A DNA stretch of 64,000 nucleotides from Limonium bicolor (Eukaryota; Streptophyta; Magnoliopsida; Caryophyllales; Plumbaginaceae), in the NCBI GenBank assembly GCA_023374045.1, contig CM041778.1, forward strand, positions 366,394,831 to 366,458,830. Direction: 5' to 3'. Position numbers and translations under genes: made by a program. The notes beneath the pieces were generated by a model. That model saw nothing but the letters and a program-made list of their open reading frames with translations, made no database searches and was not told where the DNA came from. Positions 47,286 through 57,906 of this stretch are shown here, one piece after another. Each line of letters begins with the position of its first letter. Within the stretch, counting starts at the first letter, position 1.

Positions 47286-47523
47286 CTCCCTCCGTCCTGA
47301 ATTGACCGTCCTGTTTACTATTTAGACATGTCGTTTGACTTCAATTTTTAACATATAAGATAAATTAATTTTGAAAATTTAAATTTTGCATGTGATTCCT
47401 TACATGATAAACTATATGTTACAAAATTTAGTTTTATAAAATTATTTTATCTTATATGCTTAATATTGAAGTGGAAAAACGTGCCATAAAGCAAACAGGA
47501 CGGTCAATTCAGGACGGAGGGAG
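47286..47523 (-). mobile_element. Stowaway MITE 2, inverted relative to MITE 1
   Basis: Same termini with TA duplications (47284-47285, 47524-47525). Its reverse complement matches MITE 1 along nearly its whole length with scattered substitutions and small indels. Together they form an inverted repeat of about 235-bp arms and about 370-bp loop, roughly 0.7 kb upstream of the SPRY gene. Confidence 0.95.
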
Positions 47524-47525
47524 TA

Positions 47526-48215
47526 AATGAGATGGAGATAGCATTATTTTTAAAATGAATAAAATTGCCGCTTAAAATCGAACTGATCCTATATTATTAT
47601 GGATATTATTCAATTTTATGTACAAAATTATTGAACTAATGTGAAAATATAAATATATAATGCTTTCTACCATATTCACCTTTGTATTCACCTTTATTTT
47701 GATGAGCTCTTACTGCGGCCTTTTATTAAAGTCATTTTATACACAAAGAAAGACAAATAAAGCGTGTGCCGGTTTTGCCAATAGTAATAAAAGATTCATG
47801 GTTGTTGACAAAGCAAAAACGTTTCATTCCCAATACGTCTTATCTTACGTCTCTCTCTTTTCTAGTTCTAATTACTTCCGTTTGCTTTTCCTAAGCTCTC
47901 GCCTTTATTGAATGGTCCCGTTCTTCAGTCCAACCTAATCTCCATCCCTACTTCTATTCTACTACTAATCTAATGCTTCGAAATTTCAACCCCTCTCTGT
48001 ACTATTGTTCGATTTCAGGGGAAAAAAAAAGGTCGAATCGTTTGTGCTTTGCAAAATTGAATTGAAAATTCCCAACCCAATTCCGGTTTTTCACGTAAAG
48101 CGACACAGATAAAAAAAAAAACACCCGCAAAGACGATCGGAGACGAAAAGGTCAAGCAGAAGGCAAACAGAACAGAGCACAATTCTCGTTTGAAAGAGGG
48201 GGGAAAGGAAAAGAG
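47526..48215 (+). promoter_or_regulatory. Probable promoter and 5' leader of the SPRY gene
   Basis: AT-rich upstream DNA with a TATA-like TATAAATATATAA near 47648, then a CT-rich tract (about 47840-47960) typical of plant leaders, up to the ATG at 48216. Transcription start cannot be fixed from sequence. The ORF 47660-47911 shows no family resemblance. Confidence 0.35.
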
Positions 48216-49884
48216 ATGTTCGGATGGCAAGTAGCCACAGGCATCGCGGTTGTGTTGGGTGTACTTCTTCTAGCTGCCCCTCTAGCCCTCGCACTCTTAC
48301 GGTGGTATGCCACTTCTAAACACCGTACGCGAGTCACACAATCAACCCCACCGCCACGACCAAGGCAACCTCGAACAGCATTGACCAGCAAGGAAATAGC
48401 CGAAATACTGGAATCTCTCGGAATTTCTGGCGCCGACAACAACAGTTCAAAGACAAAATCATCATCAAATTTCAACATCTTCCGACGCGGGCACTCATCT
48501 AAACCTCTCTTCAACTGGTCCGATCACCCATCGCTGATCACTGACGCGTTTGAGAATGGATGGTCGAGGTTTGGATTTGTGGGTTACTCATTATCGGGTT
48601 CGACCAGGTCGTCTTTGCTGCTGGGGTTGGTAGGTGAGATTCAGAATAGTCAGCATCAGAGAGAGACACCTGTTGAGATTGGATGGGAGATTGGAGATGG
48701 GTCGGATGATTTTATGCAGAAAGTGAGATTAATTCCGGATTGAAGAAGATGATGATCAGTTCCGGTTCTGGGATTGGTTCTTCTGTTGCTCAAGTTACAG
48801 CTAGATCTTCGATTAGGACAGCTCTGCCTTTGCCTGGTCCATCCGTGGGGAACTCGTTTCCACAAGAAGCTTATTTTGAGATTACAATGGTTTCGGTATG
48901 TGGTTCACGGGATGGGAATGAGGAAGGAGATAAAGTAAATTGATTAATGTGAGGGATTCTGTTGCAAGTTCTTCCGTATCTGATAACAAAACACATAAAA
49001 ACGGTAGTGTTCGGAGCTTGGAGGAACTTGATTGGGAAGCAGAGGTGGTGGTGATAAAGGAGTTCATCAAGTGATGATCTCTCTGGGTCTGGCGACATCA
49101 TCGTTTATTCCTCATAAGATTCCAGGAACATACCGCGGCTCAATCGGATTCAATTCCAATGGCTCTGTAAACCTTGATGGTAATTTAAGCAACTAACCTT
49201 TGTTCTTTACTTCCATTTCAATTCCAATGGCTCAATTGGGTTAATTAATTACCTCAAAAAAAATTCTATCGCTAAAACGTGGCGTGGCGACAATTAAGCT
49301 TACAATTACTTAACCCTACAATCAAACCCCACTAATTCTGTCTGTCACACTCTCTGTTCATTATCATCTCAGGGATGAAGTTGGTGTTTGAATCCGAAAA
49401 GTTCGACTGGGGACAGGAATCGAAAACGATAGGATGTGGGTATGATCCGATACAGAAGAGGGTATTTTTCACGGTGGATGGGGAGCTAATCCACGTGATA
49501 AACTGCAAATCGGATGAGTTTGGGAGTCCACTTTACCCAGTTCTCGCGGCAAACGCGGACATAACAGTGATGATCAACATGGGACAGACCAAATTCCGGT
49601 ACGACACCGCTAACGCCACCAGAACACCCAACCCATGCTTTGTTCCTCCATCTGAAAGGTCCAATTCCGCTGCTCTCGGGTCTGAATATGAAACTAGTGG
49701 GGAGCTTTTCTCGATGGGGAGAATTGATCCCACTTGGCTTAACCATGATACGGCGAGGGGTGGCAACAATGGTACTAATTATTATGGTAACAATGGTCGG
49801 AGCGGGGAAGTAGAGGAGTCAGGAGATGAGGCGGATTTCTTTGAGATAGCTCTAGATGTGAGTGATTCAGCCATGAGAGTGTAG
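48216..49884 (+). CDS. Membrane-anchored SPRY-domain protein gene, frameshifted as read
   Basis: Two exons. Exon 1 starts at ATG 48216 with a hydrophobic anchor ('VVLGVLLLAAPLALALL', residues 9-30) and a basic linker. It continues 'LTSKEIAEILESLGIS', 'PSLITDAFENGWSRFGFVGY' and 'ALPLPGPSVGN...FPQEAYFEI', then 'PGTYRGSIGFNSNGSVNLD'. Exon 2 (49373-49884) gives the SPRY core: 'GMKLVFESEKFDWGQ', 'IGCGYDPIQKRVFFTVDGEL', 'PLYPVLAANADITVMINMGQ' and 'RTPNPCFVPP', with an acidic C-terminus ending at TAG 49884. SPRY is a protein-interaction fold; plant proteins with this anchor plus SPRY layout exist, role poorly known. Exon 1 as given needs three frame changes (near 48740, 48940 and 49070), each in the direction of one missing base. 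It is therefore a recent pseudogene or carries sequence errors. Confidence 0.75.
49180..49372 (+). other. Intron of the SPRY gene
   Basis: GT (GTAATTTAAG) to AG (CATCTCAG), 193 bp. Removing it joins ...CTTGATG to GGATGAAG in phase (L-D-G-M-K), continuing the SPRY reading. Confidence 0.8.
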
Positions 49885-50680
49885 AGAAATTATTTGTACA
49901 TAATTTGGGGAAGAGTACTTACTCTATACATAATTAAGTAGTTCAGGGGACTGACATCGATAGGATCACGGGTGAAAAGATAGTGTTCATAGGTGAGGAT
50001 CACTGAGTTTGGTTTTTTGATTGTGCAGATATTTATCAGAAAAAAGTATACAAAATATCTATAACAGAGAGGATTAGGATGGACATCAAGCTAATGATAA
50101 ACCTAAGACATTTTTCAATGGCGAAAAGATTTGGAAACGAAATGTGGTTGTGTTGGGTGTATATTTGCTTATTGGTCATAATAAATTGAGAAGATTGTTC
50201 TCTGTAATGACAAAAATAAAGGAACATTTGATATCTGGATTGATATCACAGCATTTCATTTTTCTTAGTAAAACTAGCATTTCTTTTGAATATTTGTTAT
50301 TCAGATTGTAATTGCTATGTGTAAGATATGAAGATAAAAAATGGAATAAAAGATGAACATGTAGAAAATTACTCTTATGGGGTTAGATGAGATGAATATC
50401 CTTACTTATTGTGTTCGAGGACAAAAAATGAGAGTTAATTAAAGTTAAAAGCGACTAACATTTTACACGGATTCCCGGTTCACCATGGGTAGCTTGATAG
50501 ACTAACCAAACACGATCGTAAATTATCACATCAGCTAACCTCTTTTAATCTCACTCCAATTAACCTTAATCTCACCTTGTTTGACTCTATTCCTAACACA
50601 ACATTAAAAAAAAATATAACCTCAATCCATTTTGTGCCATATTAATTTGCATTTTTTGTTTGTTAAGTTTAGTGATTATA
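49885..50680. other. 3' flank of the SPRY gene
   Basis: AT-rich. AATAAA-like signals near 50214 and 50343 could serve polyadenylation. No other feature recognised. Confidence 0.45.
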
Positions 50681-50684
50681 TCTC

Positions 50685-51546
50685 ATTTGGAAAAAGAGGC
50701 GGTGGCGCAAAACAAGCTTTCTGGATTAAAAGTGGGTGCGAACAGAGTGTAAGTGACACACTTACAATTTGCGGATGAGTTGATGCTTTTTAGTGAATTA
50801 AACAAGGAAGAGCTGGTGTACATGAATAGAATTCTCACTGCCTTCGTGGAATTGAGTGGCTTAAGGCTTAACCTGGAAAAATCCAAAGCCATTTGTATTA
50901 ATGCAAGTGAACAAGAGGAGATTATGGTAGCGGGTATCTTCAAATGCGCTACAGGCAAGCTACCGATTATATACCTAGGATGTCCGTTGGGGGCAAACAT
51001 GCGAAATTCAGCCACATGGGAGCCGGTGATACAAAGGGTCAAAGCAAAACTTGCAACATGGAAAGCGACGAGTTTATCAAAAGCGGGACGCACGGTCTTA
51101 ATACGGTCAGTTCTTGTTGCTATACCGTTGTACTACGCCAGTTTATTTGTGATACCGGTCAAAGTTCAAAAGAAGCTGACATCACTTCAGCGCCAGTTCT
51201 TTTGGGGAAAAAACAAGCCACGATTCTTAACTCCGGTATCGTGGAAAAAAATGTCTCGGTCAAAGGAAGCAGGCGGCCTCGGCTTTACAGACTTGCAAAG
51301 AAAAATCTAGCATTCTTGACCAAGTGGCGGTACTACTTTGCACAAAACAGCTACCCCTCTGGAAGAGAGTACTGAAATCGATCTATGACATGAGAGCTAG
51401 GATGCACACTAGTGAACTGAGAGACTCGATGATTAAAAAACAAGGAGTTTGGCTGGCAATAATTCGAAGTACGGAGGCGAATGCACATCTTCAGCAGTTC
51501 GTCGAAGAGAATGTCCGTATCATAGTGGGAAATGGAGAAGCGACTC
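50685..51546 (+). pseudogene. L1-like LINE fragment, RT part (left of the copia insertion)
   Basis: The open stretch 50753-51310 reads 'THLQFADELMLFSELNKEEL' (FADE in place of the catalytic FADD), 'IYLGCPLGANM', 'AKLATWKATSLSKAGRTVLI', 'SLQRQFFWGKN' and 'EAGGLGFTDL', the RT C-terminal part of plant L1-like LINEs. In shifted frames it goes on to 'VRIIVGNGEAT' at 51546, where the copia element begins. The 5' part is missing. Continues at 56757. Inactive relic. Confidence 0.8.
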
Positions 51547-51801
51547 ATATAGACTGTATCTAGGATACACTTGTACGCTTTTAGGTTGTATTAGGTTCTA
51601 TTCTTTCCTGTATTTTCTGGTCGACCCGGTTCCCTCCTGAACCGGTCGCCCCCCCTCTTATACTCCCGTCTCCTTTCTTCCTTCTTCAATTAGACAAAAC
51701 ACAATTCTCTGTAAAACGAAATATCTCTATCATCCTCTGATCGATTGATCGAGGTTCATGAATGCAAGAGTGATTTCCAGTTTCCTTGTCAAATTGTAAT
51801 A
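51547..51801 (+). repeat. 5' LTR of element I, lacking its first 33 bp
   Basis: Starts ATATAGACTG, which corresponds to base 34 of the 3' LTR, and ends TTGTAATA. Confidence 0.9.
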
Positions 51802-51813
51802 TGGTATCAGAGC
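51802..51813 (+). other. tRNA-iMet primer-binding site of element I
   Basis: TGGTATCAGAGC directly after the 5' LTR. Confidence 0.95.
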
Positions 51814-51842
51814 GCAAGGCGCTGCATTAACAAGAGAAAATC

Positions 51843-54800
51843 ATGAGCGAGAAGAACACAGAAAAAGGCCTATCAGGTTCTCCGGCGTCGATGGATCCTA
51901 CGGATCCACTGTATGTCCACGCGACGGAGCAGCCTGGCCAGGCGTTGGCTCCAAAGTTTTCTGGAACTGGTTTCCTCTCCTGGAAGTGGAATGTTCGCCG
52001 TGCACTTAAAGCCAAGAACAAACTGGGGTTTATCGATGGAACCCTCAAACGCCCTGGTGACCAAGATTCCACGCGGCTTGCGGCCTGGGAGCGAGCAAGC
52101 TCCTTAGTCGCCTCGTGGATTATTTCCTCGCTTGCTTCAAACATCGGGAGAAGCGTGATGTACACCGAGAACCCGAAGGATCTTTGGGATTGGCTTTGCC
52201 GTAGGTTCGAGAAAAAGAACCTAACCACTTTACACAACATCAAAAACCAGATCTCAAATTTGAAGCAAGGTCAAGATAGCGTCACCGACTACTTCATGAA
52301 AATGAAAGAAACCTGGGCTGAGTATGATCTGGCGCTACCTATTGAAGACTGTACATGCTGTTCGAATTGTAAATCGAAGGACACGCAAGGAAAGCAGAGG
52401 GAGAAAGAAGAACTCATACACTTTCTTATGGGCTTAAACAAATCATACACCCACATTCGTGGGCAGATTCTTGCAACAAAGGACATTCCAACCCTCGAAG
52501 AAGCTTATAGTTTGATAATTCAAGAAGAGGAGCAGAGAGAGGGTTCAGATTCAAGAGAAACTGAGGAGCAAACTGTTTCTCTAGCCGCGAAGGGAAACAA
52601 CTTCCCCGCTCCAGTCAAACAGAAATTTATCTCAAATACGGGAAACCCTAGATCTACGACAAGAAGAACTGTCGCAAAAACCATCAACGGCGGAAAGAAG
52701 GAACCAGTCAAGTGCGTTAATTGTGGAAAAACTGGGCACTCCAAGCAAGAGTGTTGGTGGCTCATAGGGTTTCCTGGGGAAGACAACAAGAGGAACAAAG
52801 AGATCCATGCTGGGTCGGCAGTCGATGAAGAAAGGAAGAGCACCACCAGAGTTACTGAAGAAGCTGCCCAATCTCCTGTGAGAGGTTTCACCGCCGACCA
52901 ATTGAGCCAGCTTGTCAACTACCTCCAACAACACAGGAGCGATGGTAACACTAGCAGTCACAGTAATTTCGGTGACTTTTCAGGTAACACTCGACAGATT
53001 ATAAGCTTTCTTCCTTGTTTAAGTTTAAACAGAAACGAAATTCTTATGGATCTGGAAAAATCATGGATAATAGACTCGGGTGCAACAGAACATATCAGTG
53101 GAAATAGTCTATTACTGTCAAACTTTAGATGTCTGAATCGAAGGAAGGAGGTTACCCTTCCTGACGGCCATAAAGAAAATGTGCAGTCCATTGCTGATTT
53201 ATTTGCTGATAAGGTTAAATGCTTAGAAAACATAATGTATGTTCCAGTTTTCAAATTCAATATTGTCTCTGTGACTAGGTTGATAGAATCTCTAAAAATT
53301 GAAGTTATTTTCTATGGAAATTCTTGTATCTTGCAGGATTCTGAGAGAAATATCTCCCAGAAAATTGGAAAACAAGTTGTTGGCCTGTATTTTCTAGACA
53401 TTCTTGCTTTGAGTGCTTATGTTTCTGGAAAGGAAAATAATCATGTGAACTGTATGAGTAGCTGTAGCATGAATGTAGTAGATCAAAACAGAATATTGTC
53501 TCTATGGCACAATAGACTGGGGCATATCCCCATTTCAAAAATGTGTAAGATTAGTGGAATTCCTACTAAGAATGTTGCTCACTCTAGTTCTACGGTTCTT
53601 CCTTGCACTATCTGTTTTAAGGCTAGAGGTAAAAGACAAAAATTTCTTTCCCCAACTATCAAAACAACTCAACCCTTTGAGATGCTTCATGTGGATATCT
53701 GTGGGCCCATGAGGGTTGAAACCACAGATAGACAAAGATACTTCCTCACACTAGTGGATGACTACACTAGGGCTGTTTGGGTTAAACTCCTTAAGTCAAA
53801 ATCAGAGGGATTACAGCAGATAAGAGATTTCATCACCCTAGTCGAGAAACAAACAAATAAGCAAGTTAAAACTCTAAAGAGTGATAATGCAAAAGAACTT
53901 GGCAAATCTTTGGAAGGGGTAGAATTTTTTAAGAAAAAGGGAATCATTCACCAGACGAGCTGTCCTCATACCCCTCAACAGAACGGGGTAGTAGAAAGGA
54001 AACAACGTCACATTATGGAAGTAGCAAGGGCATTACTGTTTCAGTCAGGTCTAGAACCGAAATATTGGGGTTATTCTGTTGAACATGCGACTTACATCAT
54101 AAACAGAATCCCAAGTAAAGCCATTGAGAACCTTACACCTTTTGAGAGACTGTATGGCACCAAACCTCATTATGATAACATGAAAACTTTTGGCTGTTTA
54201 TGCTACATCACGAATATAGACCCCAATAAAGGAAAACTAGACTCTAGAGCCCATACCAGCATCTACCTTGGTGATTGCAGAAATACAAAAGGGTACAAGG
54301 TCTTGTGTTTAGAGGAAAACATTGTTAAAATCAGTCGGGACATAACCTTCTTTGAAACTATATTCCCTCTGAGAGACAGTGAGTGGAAACACTTTTTGAG
54401 TCAGAACAGAGAGGAGTTAGACCCGTATCCTCCTGATTTTCCTATCATCACAGATACAAAAATCATAGAAACACCCAATACCCTTACTGAAACAACAACA
54501 GACATATCTCAAGACCAGTCTTCTCTCACTGAAACTCCTGATATTAGCAGTCCCACAACAGACACAAACCTTGACCAAGACCATACTCAGAACCAGCCCC
54601 TTGAAACTGAAATTCCTCAACTTAGAAGATCTACCCGAACACATAGGCCATCATCAAGGTATGATGACTACATCTGTTCCACCTTCTCAAACCATCAAGA
54701 TACCTTTTCAGCCATCCTAAGTGCTAGACTCGATCAAGGAAATCCAAACAATTATGCCAAAGGGATTCTCAACAGCCTCACAGATCACATACCAAAGCAA

Positions 54801-56402
54801 ACAATTCTTTCTTGCTCCCTTGGTCCAAATACCAGCATTTTCCTTGACCGAATCCACAACTTAGATGAACCACCCGACTACAAATCAGCTAGTAAAGACC
54901 CAAGATGGGTAGAGGCTATGACCCAGGAGTTCGAAGCCCTCAAACTCAACAACACTTGGTCTATAGTAGATCTCCCAAAAGGAAAGAAACCAATTAGTTG
55001 TAAATGGGTCTACAAAACCAAGCTGAAAGCTGATGGTAGCCTTGAGAGATTCAAAGCCAGACTAGTTGTGAGAGGATTTACTCAAAAACATGGTCTAGAC
55101 TATGAAGAGACTTTCTCCCCCGTTGTTAAACTCACCACCATTCGTGCTCTCATTATAATTGCCACCAAAAGGGGATGGATTCTAGACCAATTAGACGTAA
55201 ACAACGCCTTCCTTCATGGAGATCTCCATGAAGATGTCTATATGACTATACCCGAGGGACTAAAGGTTCATGGAGAGAGGAAGGTATGCAAGTTACACAA
55301 ATCTCTTTATGGCATTAAGCAAGCCTCTCGTCAATGGTATGAAAGGCTTACAAAATTCTTAAAAAACCTAGGATTTCATCATTCTCAAAATGATTACTCC
55401 CTTTTTGTCAAGCAAAGAGAAAACAGCACTATCTTTTTGGGCATCTATGTAGATGATATTCTTGTAGTGAGTAATGACCAAAAGGACATAACACTCTTGA
55501 AGAAACAACTTCACAAAGAGTTCAAAATAAAAGACTTGGGTAGATTAAGTTACTTCCTTGGAATGGAGTTTCTGGAAACAAATGATGGGATAATCATGTC
55601 ACAACAAAAATACACTAAACAAATAATTAAGGACTTCGGGATGGAACAATGCAGAGCATCTGTTTCGCCCCTTCCTTTAAACCTGAAACTTTCCAAGGAC
55701 TCGGGTTCTAAACTTGAAAATCCCACAATATGTAGATGCCTAGTAGGAAAACTGAATTTTCTTACGAACACTAGGCCAGACATTGCCTTTGCGGTTCAAT
55801 TTCTCAGCCAATTCCTACAATCACCAACAACAGACCATCTAAAAGCAGCCTACCATACCTTGTCATATGTAAAGGGTACCTTGGGTTTCGGGTTGCTGTT
55901 CAACAACAAAAAGGATCTTGACCTAATAGCCTATTGTGACTCAGATTGGGCCTCATGCCCAATGACAAGAAAGTCAATATCAGGCTATTATATCCTTCTA
56001 GGGGGGTGCCCCCTAAGCTGGAAATCTAAGAAACAAGTCTCAGTTGCCCTATCTTCTGCCGAGGCAGAATATAGAGCAATGAGACAAGTGACTAGTGAAC
56101 TAAGTTGGTTAAGTAGGCTATTAGCAGAAATTGGCCTCCAAAACATCACTCCCATACCTCTAAAATGTGACAATTTAGCAGCTATACACATAGCAAAAAA
56201 TCCTGTCTCTCACGAACGCACAAAACACATTGAATTGGATTGCCATTTTGTCCGTGAGAAATTGCAGGAGGGCCTAATACATGTGCAGTATGTTCCCAGC
56301 AGACATCAACTTGCTGATGTCATGACCAAGTCACTTCCAGGTAAAAATTATTTCAATGCTTTTAACACTTTGGGTTTGCAGGAACAAAATGACCCCGGAT
56401 AG
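51843..56402 (+). CDS. Copia gag-pol polyprotein, intact (1,519 aa)
   Basis: ATG 51843, 30 bases after the primer site, to TAG 56402 without a break. Gag N-terminus 'LSWKWNVRRALKAKNKLGF' (about 41-59, copia gag type); zinc knuckle 'CVNCGKTGHSKQEC' (about 291-304, CX2CX4HX4C); protease 'SWIIDSGATEHISG' with D411; pre-integrase HHCC domain from 'WHNRLGH' (555); integrase core with D618 (HVDICGP), D681 (LKSDNAKE) and E718 (NGVVERK); RT with 'LDQLDVNNAFLHGDL', 'YGIKQASRQWY' and 'YVDD' at 1202-1205; RNase H with D1366, E1407 and D1443, ending 'LADVMTKSLPG'. All catalytic residues are present, so it could encode a working retrotransposition machinery. Protease cleavage sites are not predicted. Confidence 0.97.
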   Translation: MSEKNTEKGLSGSPASMDPTDPLYVHATEQPGQALAPKFSGTGFLSWKWNVRRALKAKNKLGFIDGTLKRPGDQDSTRLAAWERASSLVASWIISSLASNIGRSVMYTENPKDLWDWLCRRFEKKNLTTLHNIKNQISNLKQGQDSVTDYFMKMKETWAEYDLALPIEDCTCCSNCKSKDTQGKQREKEELIHFLMGLNKSYTHIRGQILATKDIPTLEEAYSLIIQEEEQREGSDSRETEEQTVSLAAKGNNFPAPVKQKFISNTGNPRSTTRRTVAKTINGGKKEPVKCVNCGKTGHSKQECWWLIGFPGEDNKRNKEIHAGSAVDEERKSTTRVTEEAAQSPVRGFTADQLSQLVNYLQQHRSDGNTSSHSNFGDFSGNTRQIISFLPCLSLNRNEILMDLEKSWIIDSGATEHISGNSLLLSNFRCLNRRKEVTLPDGHKENVQSIADLFADKVKCLENIMYVPVFKFNIVSVTRLIESLKIEVIFYGNSCILQDSERNISQKIGKQVVGLYFLDILALSAYVSGKENNHVNCMSSCSMNVVDQNRILSLWHNRLGHIPISKMCKISGIPTKNVAHSSSTVLPCTICFKARGKRQKFLSPTIKTTQPFEMLHVDICGPMRVETTDRQRYFLTLVDDYTRAVWVKLLKSKSEGLQQIRDFITLVEKQTNKQVKTLKSDNAKELGKSLEGVEFFKKKGIIHQTSCPHTPQQNGVVERKQRHIMEVARALLFQSGLEPKYWGYSVEHATYIINRIPSKAIENLTPFERLYGTKPHYDNMKTFGCLCYITNIDPNKGKLDSRAHTSIYLGDCRNTKGYKVLCLEENIVKISRDITFFETIFPLRDSEWKHFLSQNREELDPYPPDFPIITDTKIIETPNTLTETTTDISQDQSSLTETPDISSPTTDTNLDQDHTQNQPLETEIPQLRRSTRTHRPSSRYDDYICSTFSNHQDTFSAILSARLDQGNPNNYAKGILNSLTDHIPKQTILSCSLGPNTSIFLDRIHNLDEPPDYKSASKDPRWVEAMTQEFEALKLNNTWSIVDLPKGKKPISCKWVYKTKLKADGSLERFKARLVVRGFTQKHGLDYEETFSPVVKLTTIRALIIIATKRGWILDQLDVNNAFLHGDLHEDVYMTIPEGLKVHGERKVCKLHKSLYGIKQASRQWYERLTKFLKNLGFHHSQNDYSLFVKQRENSTIFLGIYVDDILVVSNDQKDITLLKKQLHKEFKIKDLGRLSYFLGMEFLETNDGIIMSQQKYTKQIIKDFGMEQCRASVSPLPLNLKLSKDSGSKLENPTICRCLVGKLNFLTNTRPDIAFAVQFLSQFLQSPTTDHLKAAYHTLSYVKGTLGFGLLFNNKKDLDLIAYCDSDWASCPMTRKSISGYYILLGGCPLSWKSKKQVSVALSSAEAEYRAMRQVTSELSWLSRLLAEIGLQNITPIPLKCDNLAAIHIAKNPVSHERTKHIELDCHFVREKLQEGLIHVQYVPSRHQLADVMTKSLPGKNYFNAFNTLGLQEQNDPG

Positions 56403-56456
56403 CACAGGTACATCAGAACACAAAAGACACAGTTTCAGCATCACAACCCCTGTACC

Positions 56457-56469
56457 TTTTGAGGGGGGG
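56457..56469 (+). other. Polypurine tract of element I
   Basis: TTTTGAGGGGGGG immediately before the 3' LTR. Confidence 0.85.
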
Positions 56470-56756
56470 TATTAGATAACAGTATTCTCTATGTCTCGTT
56501 ACATATAGACTGTATCTAGGATACACTTGTACGCTTTTAGGTTGTATTAGGTTCTATTATTTCCTGTATTTTCTGGTCGACCCGGTTCCCTCCTGAACCG
56601 GTCGCCCCCCTCTTATACTCCCGTCTCCTTTCTTCCTTCTTCAATTAGACAAAACACAATTCTCTGTAAAACGAAATATCTCTATCATCCTCTGATCGAT
56701 TGATCGAGGTTCATGAATGCAAGAGTGATTTCCAGTTTCCTTGTCAAATTGTAATA
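56470..56756 (+). repeat. 3' LTR of element I
   Basis: 287 bp, starting TATTAGATAACAG (TG mutated to TA or atypical) and ending TTGTAATA. Confidence 0.9.
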
Positions 56757-57800
56757 CTTTTGGTATGATCGGTGGACAAGCGCGGGATGCCTAAAACAGA
56801 AATTCCCACGACTGTTTCGTCTCAGCAGTCAACAAGAATATGTAATATCCCAAATGGGTACGTGGAAGCATGGAACCTGGCGATGGGTTTTTTAGTGGCG
56901 GTGTGATTTGTTTGAATAAGAGTCAGAAATGTTCTCCAGGCTGCTTGAGGCCTTGACGGTGACTCTTGCAGACCCTCACCTCCCTGATGATTGTATGTGG
57001 ACACGGGAAGGCAAGTCTTCCCTCGTCAAAACAGCTGCAGATTCAATGCTTGTCACTGATATGGTCACAACGAGCAGAGCTGAAGAACTCGACCTGCATC
57101 AACCGTGGAAGGGGCTTTGCGAGCCGGGAGTCATCATAACGGTATGGTTTTCTTTGCTAAGGAAATTATTAACTAAGGATGTGCTGTTCGAGAAGGATGT
57201 AATCCCACTTGGCCAAAGTTTGTGTCCATGGTGTAAAAGGGCCATAGCGAGCGTGGAGCTCGTATTATTCCTTTGTTCTAAGATTCTAGAGGTATGGAAG
57301 CACATATTGAGATGGTGGAATGTCGCATTTGTTTTCAATACCACGACTGGAGAGATATATACGGAGTGGTCCTCTAAGCAGTTACCAAGTAAGGCAAACC
57401 GGATCTGCCAATCGACGTTTTGTTATAGCATTTATCACATTTAGATGCATCATAATAATGTGGTCTTCCGTGAAGAAACATTGAATGTGCAGCGAACAGT
57501 GGTACATATAAAATTGGGAGTATGGCGGTGGGCGAAGACTTGGTGGAAAGACCTTCCCTTATCCTGTGCCATGTTTGTCGAGGCTATGTCATTAAAAGAT
57601 TTAGTGTAGACCGTAATGGCCCTTAGAAGGTTGTATCTACTTGACTGAGATTGGAATCCTAAAGTATTTGTTTTACTGTTGTTGTCTGTTTTTATAGTGG
57701 TTCCTAGGATTGTAATCGGATGCGGGGTAATCTTTTTCTTCCTGAGTTTTTTTCCACTGGGTTTTGCTAAGCGAGGTTTTAATGAGACTCATAAAAACCC
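56757..57800 (+). pseudogene. L1-like LINE fragment, C-terminal part (right of the copia insertion)
   Basis: LINE reading resumes with 'FWYDRWWTSAGCLKQKFPRL'. The open stretch 56929-57444 holds a zf-RVT-like region ('DCMWTREGKSSLVKTAA', 'LCPWCKRAI', 'LFLCSKILEVWKHILRWW'). In another frame 'LGVWRWAKTWW' follows. The 3' end near 57740-57800 ('TTTCCACTGGGTTTTGCTAA', 'GAGGTTTTAATGAG') is the usual 3' tail of plant L1-type elements. No poly-A tail is visible. Frameshifted relic. Confidence 0.75.
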
Positions 57801-57906
57801 ATCCAACTTTAAATTTCAATAATATGGCTATATGCCCAAACTTTAAAAAAAGAAATCACGTTTGGAAAAAAATGCTAGACTCGCGTGAAACCAAAACATT
57901 ACTAAA

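Larger units (their letters stand above)
51547..56756 (+). mobile_element. Young Ty1/copia element (I) with intact gag-pol
   Basis: 5' LTR 51547-51801, tRNA-iMet primer site, a single gag-pol ORF (51843-56402), polypurine tract, and 3' LTR 56470-56756. Where they overlap, the LTRs differ by one substitution and a short C-run length change in about 255 bp. The first 33 bp of the 5' LTR are missing, so the left target duplication cannot be seen. It sits inside a LINE: LINE coding 'VGNGEAT' stops at its left and 'FWYDRWW' begins at its right. Confidence 0.95.

Noticed and set aside
47660..47911. 83-codon ORF upstream of the SPRY gene
   Set aside because: No recognisable domain; falls in AT-rich and CT-rich promoter/leader sequence.
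50683..51093. 136-codon minus-strand ORF opposite the LINE RT
   Set aside because: Antisense shadow of a clear plus-strand RT domain.
52520..53260. Minus-strand ORFs within copia gag-pol
   Set aside because: Shadows of the intact 1,519-codon plus-strand ORF.
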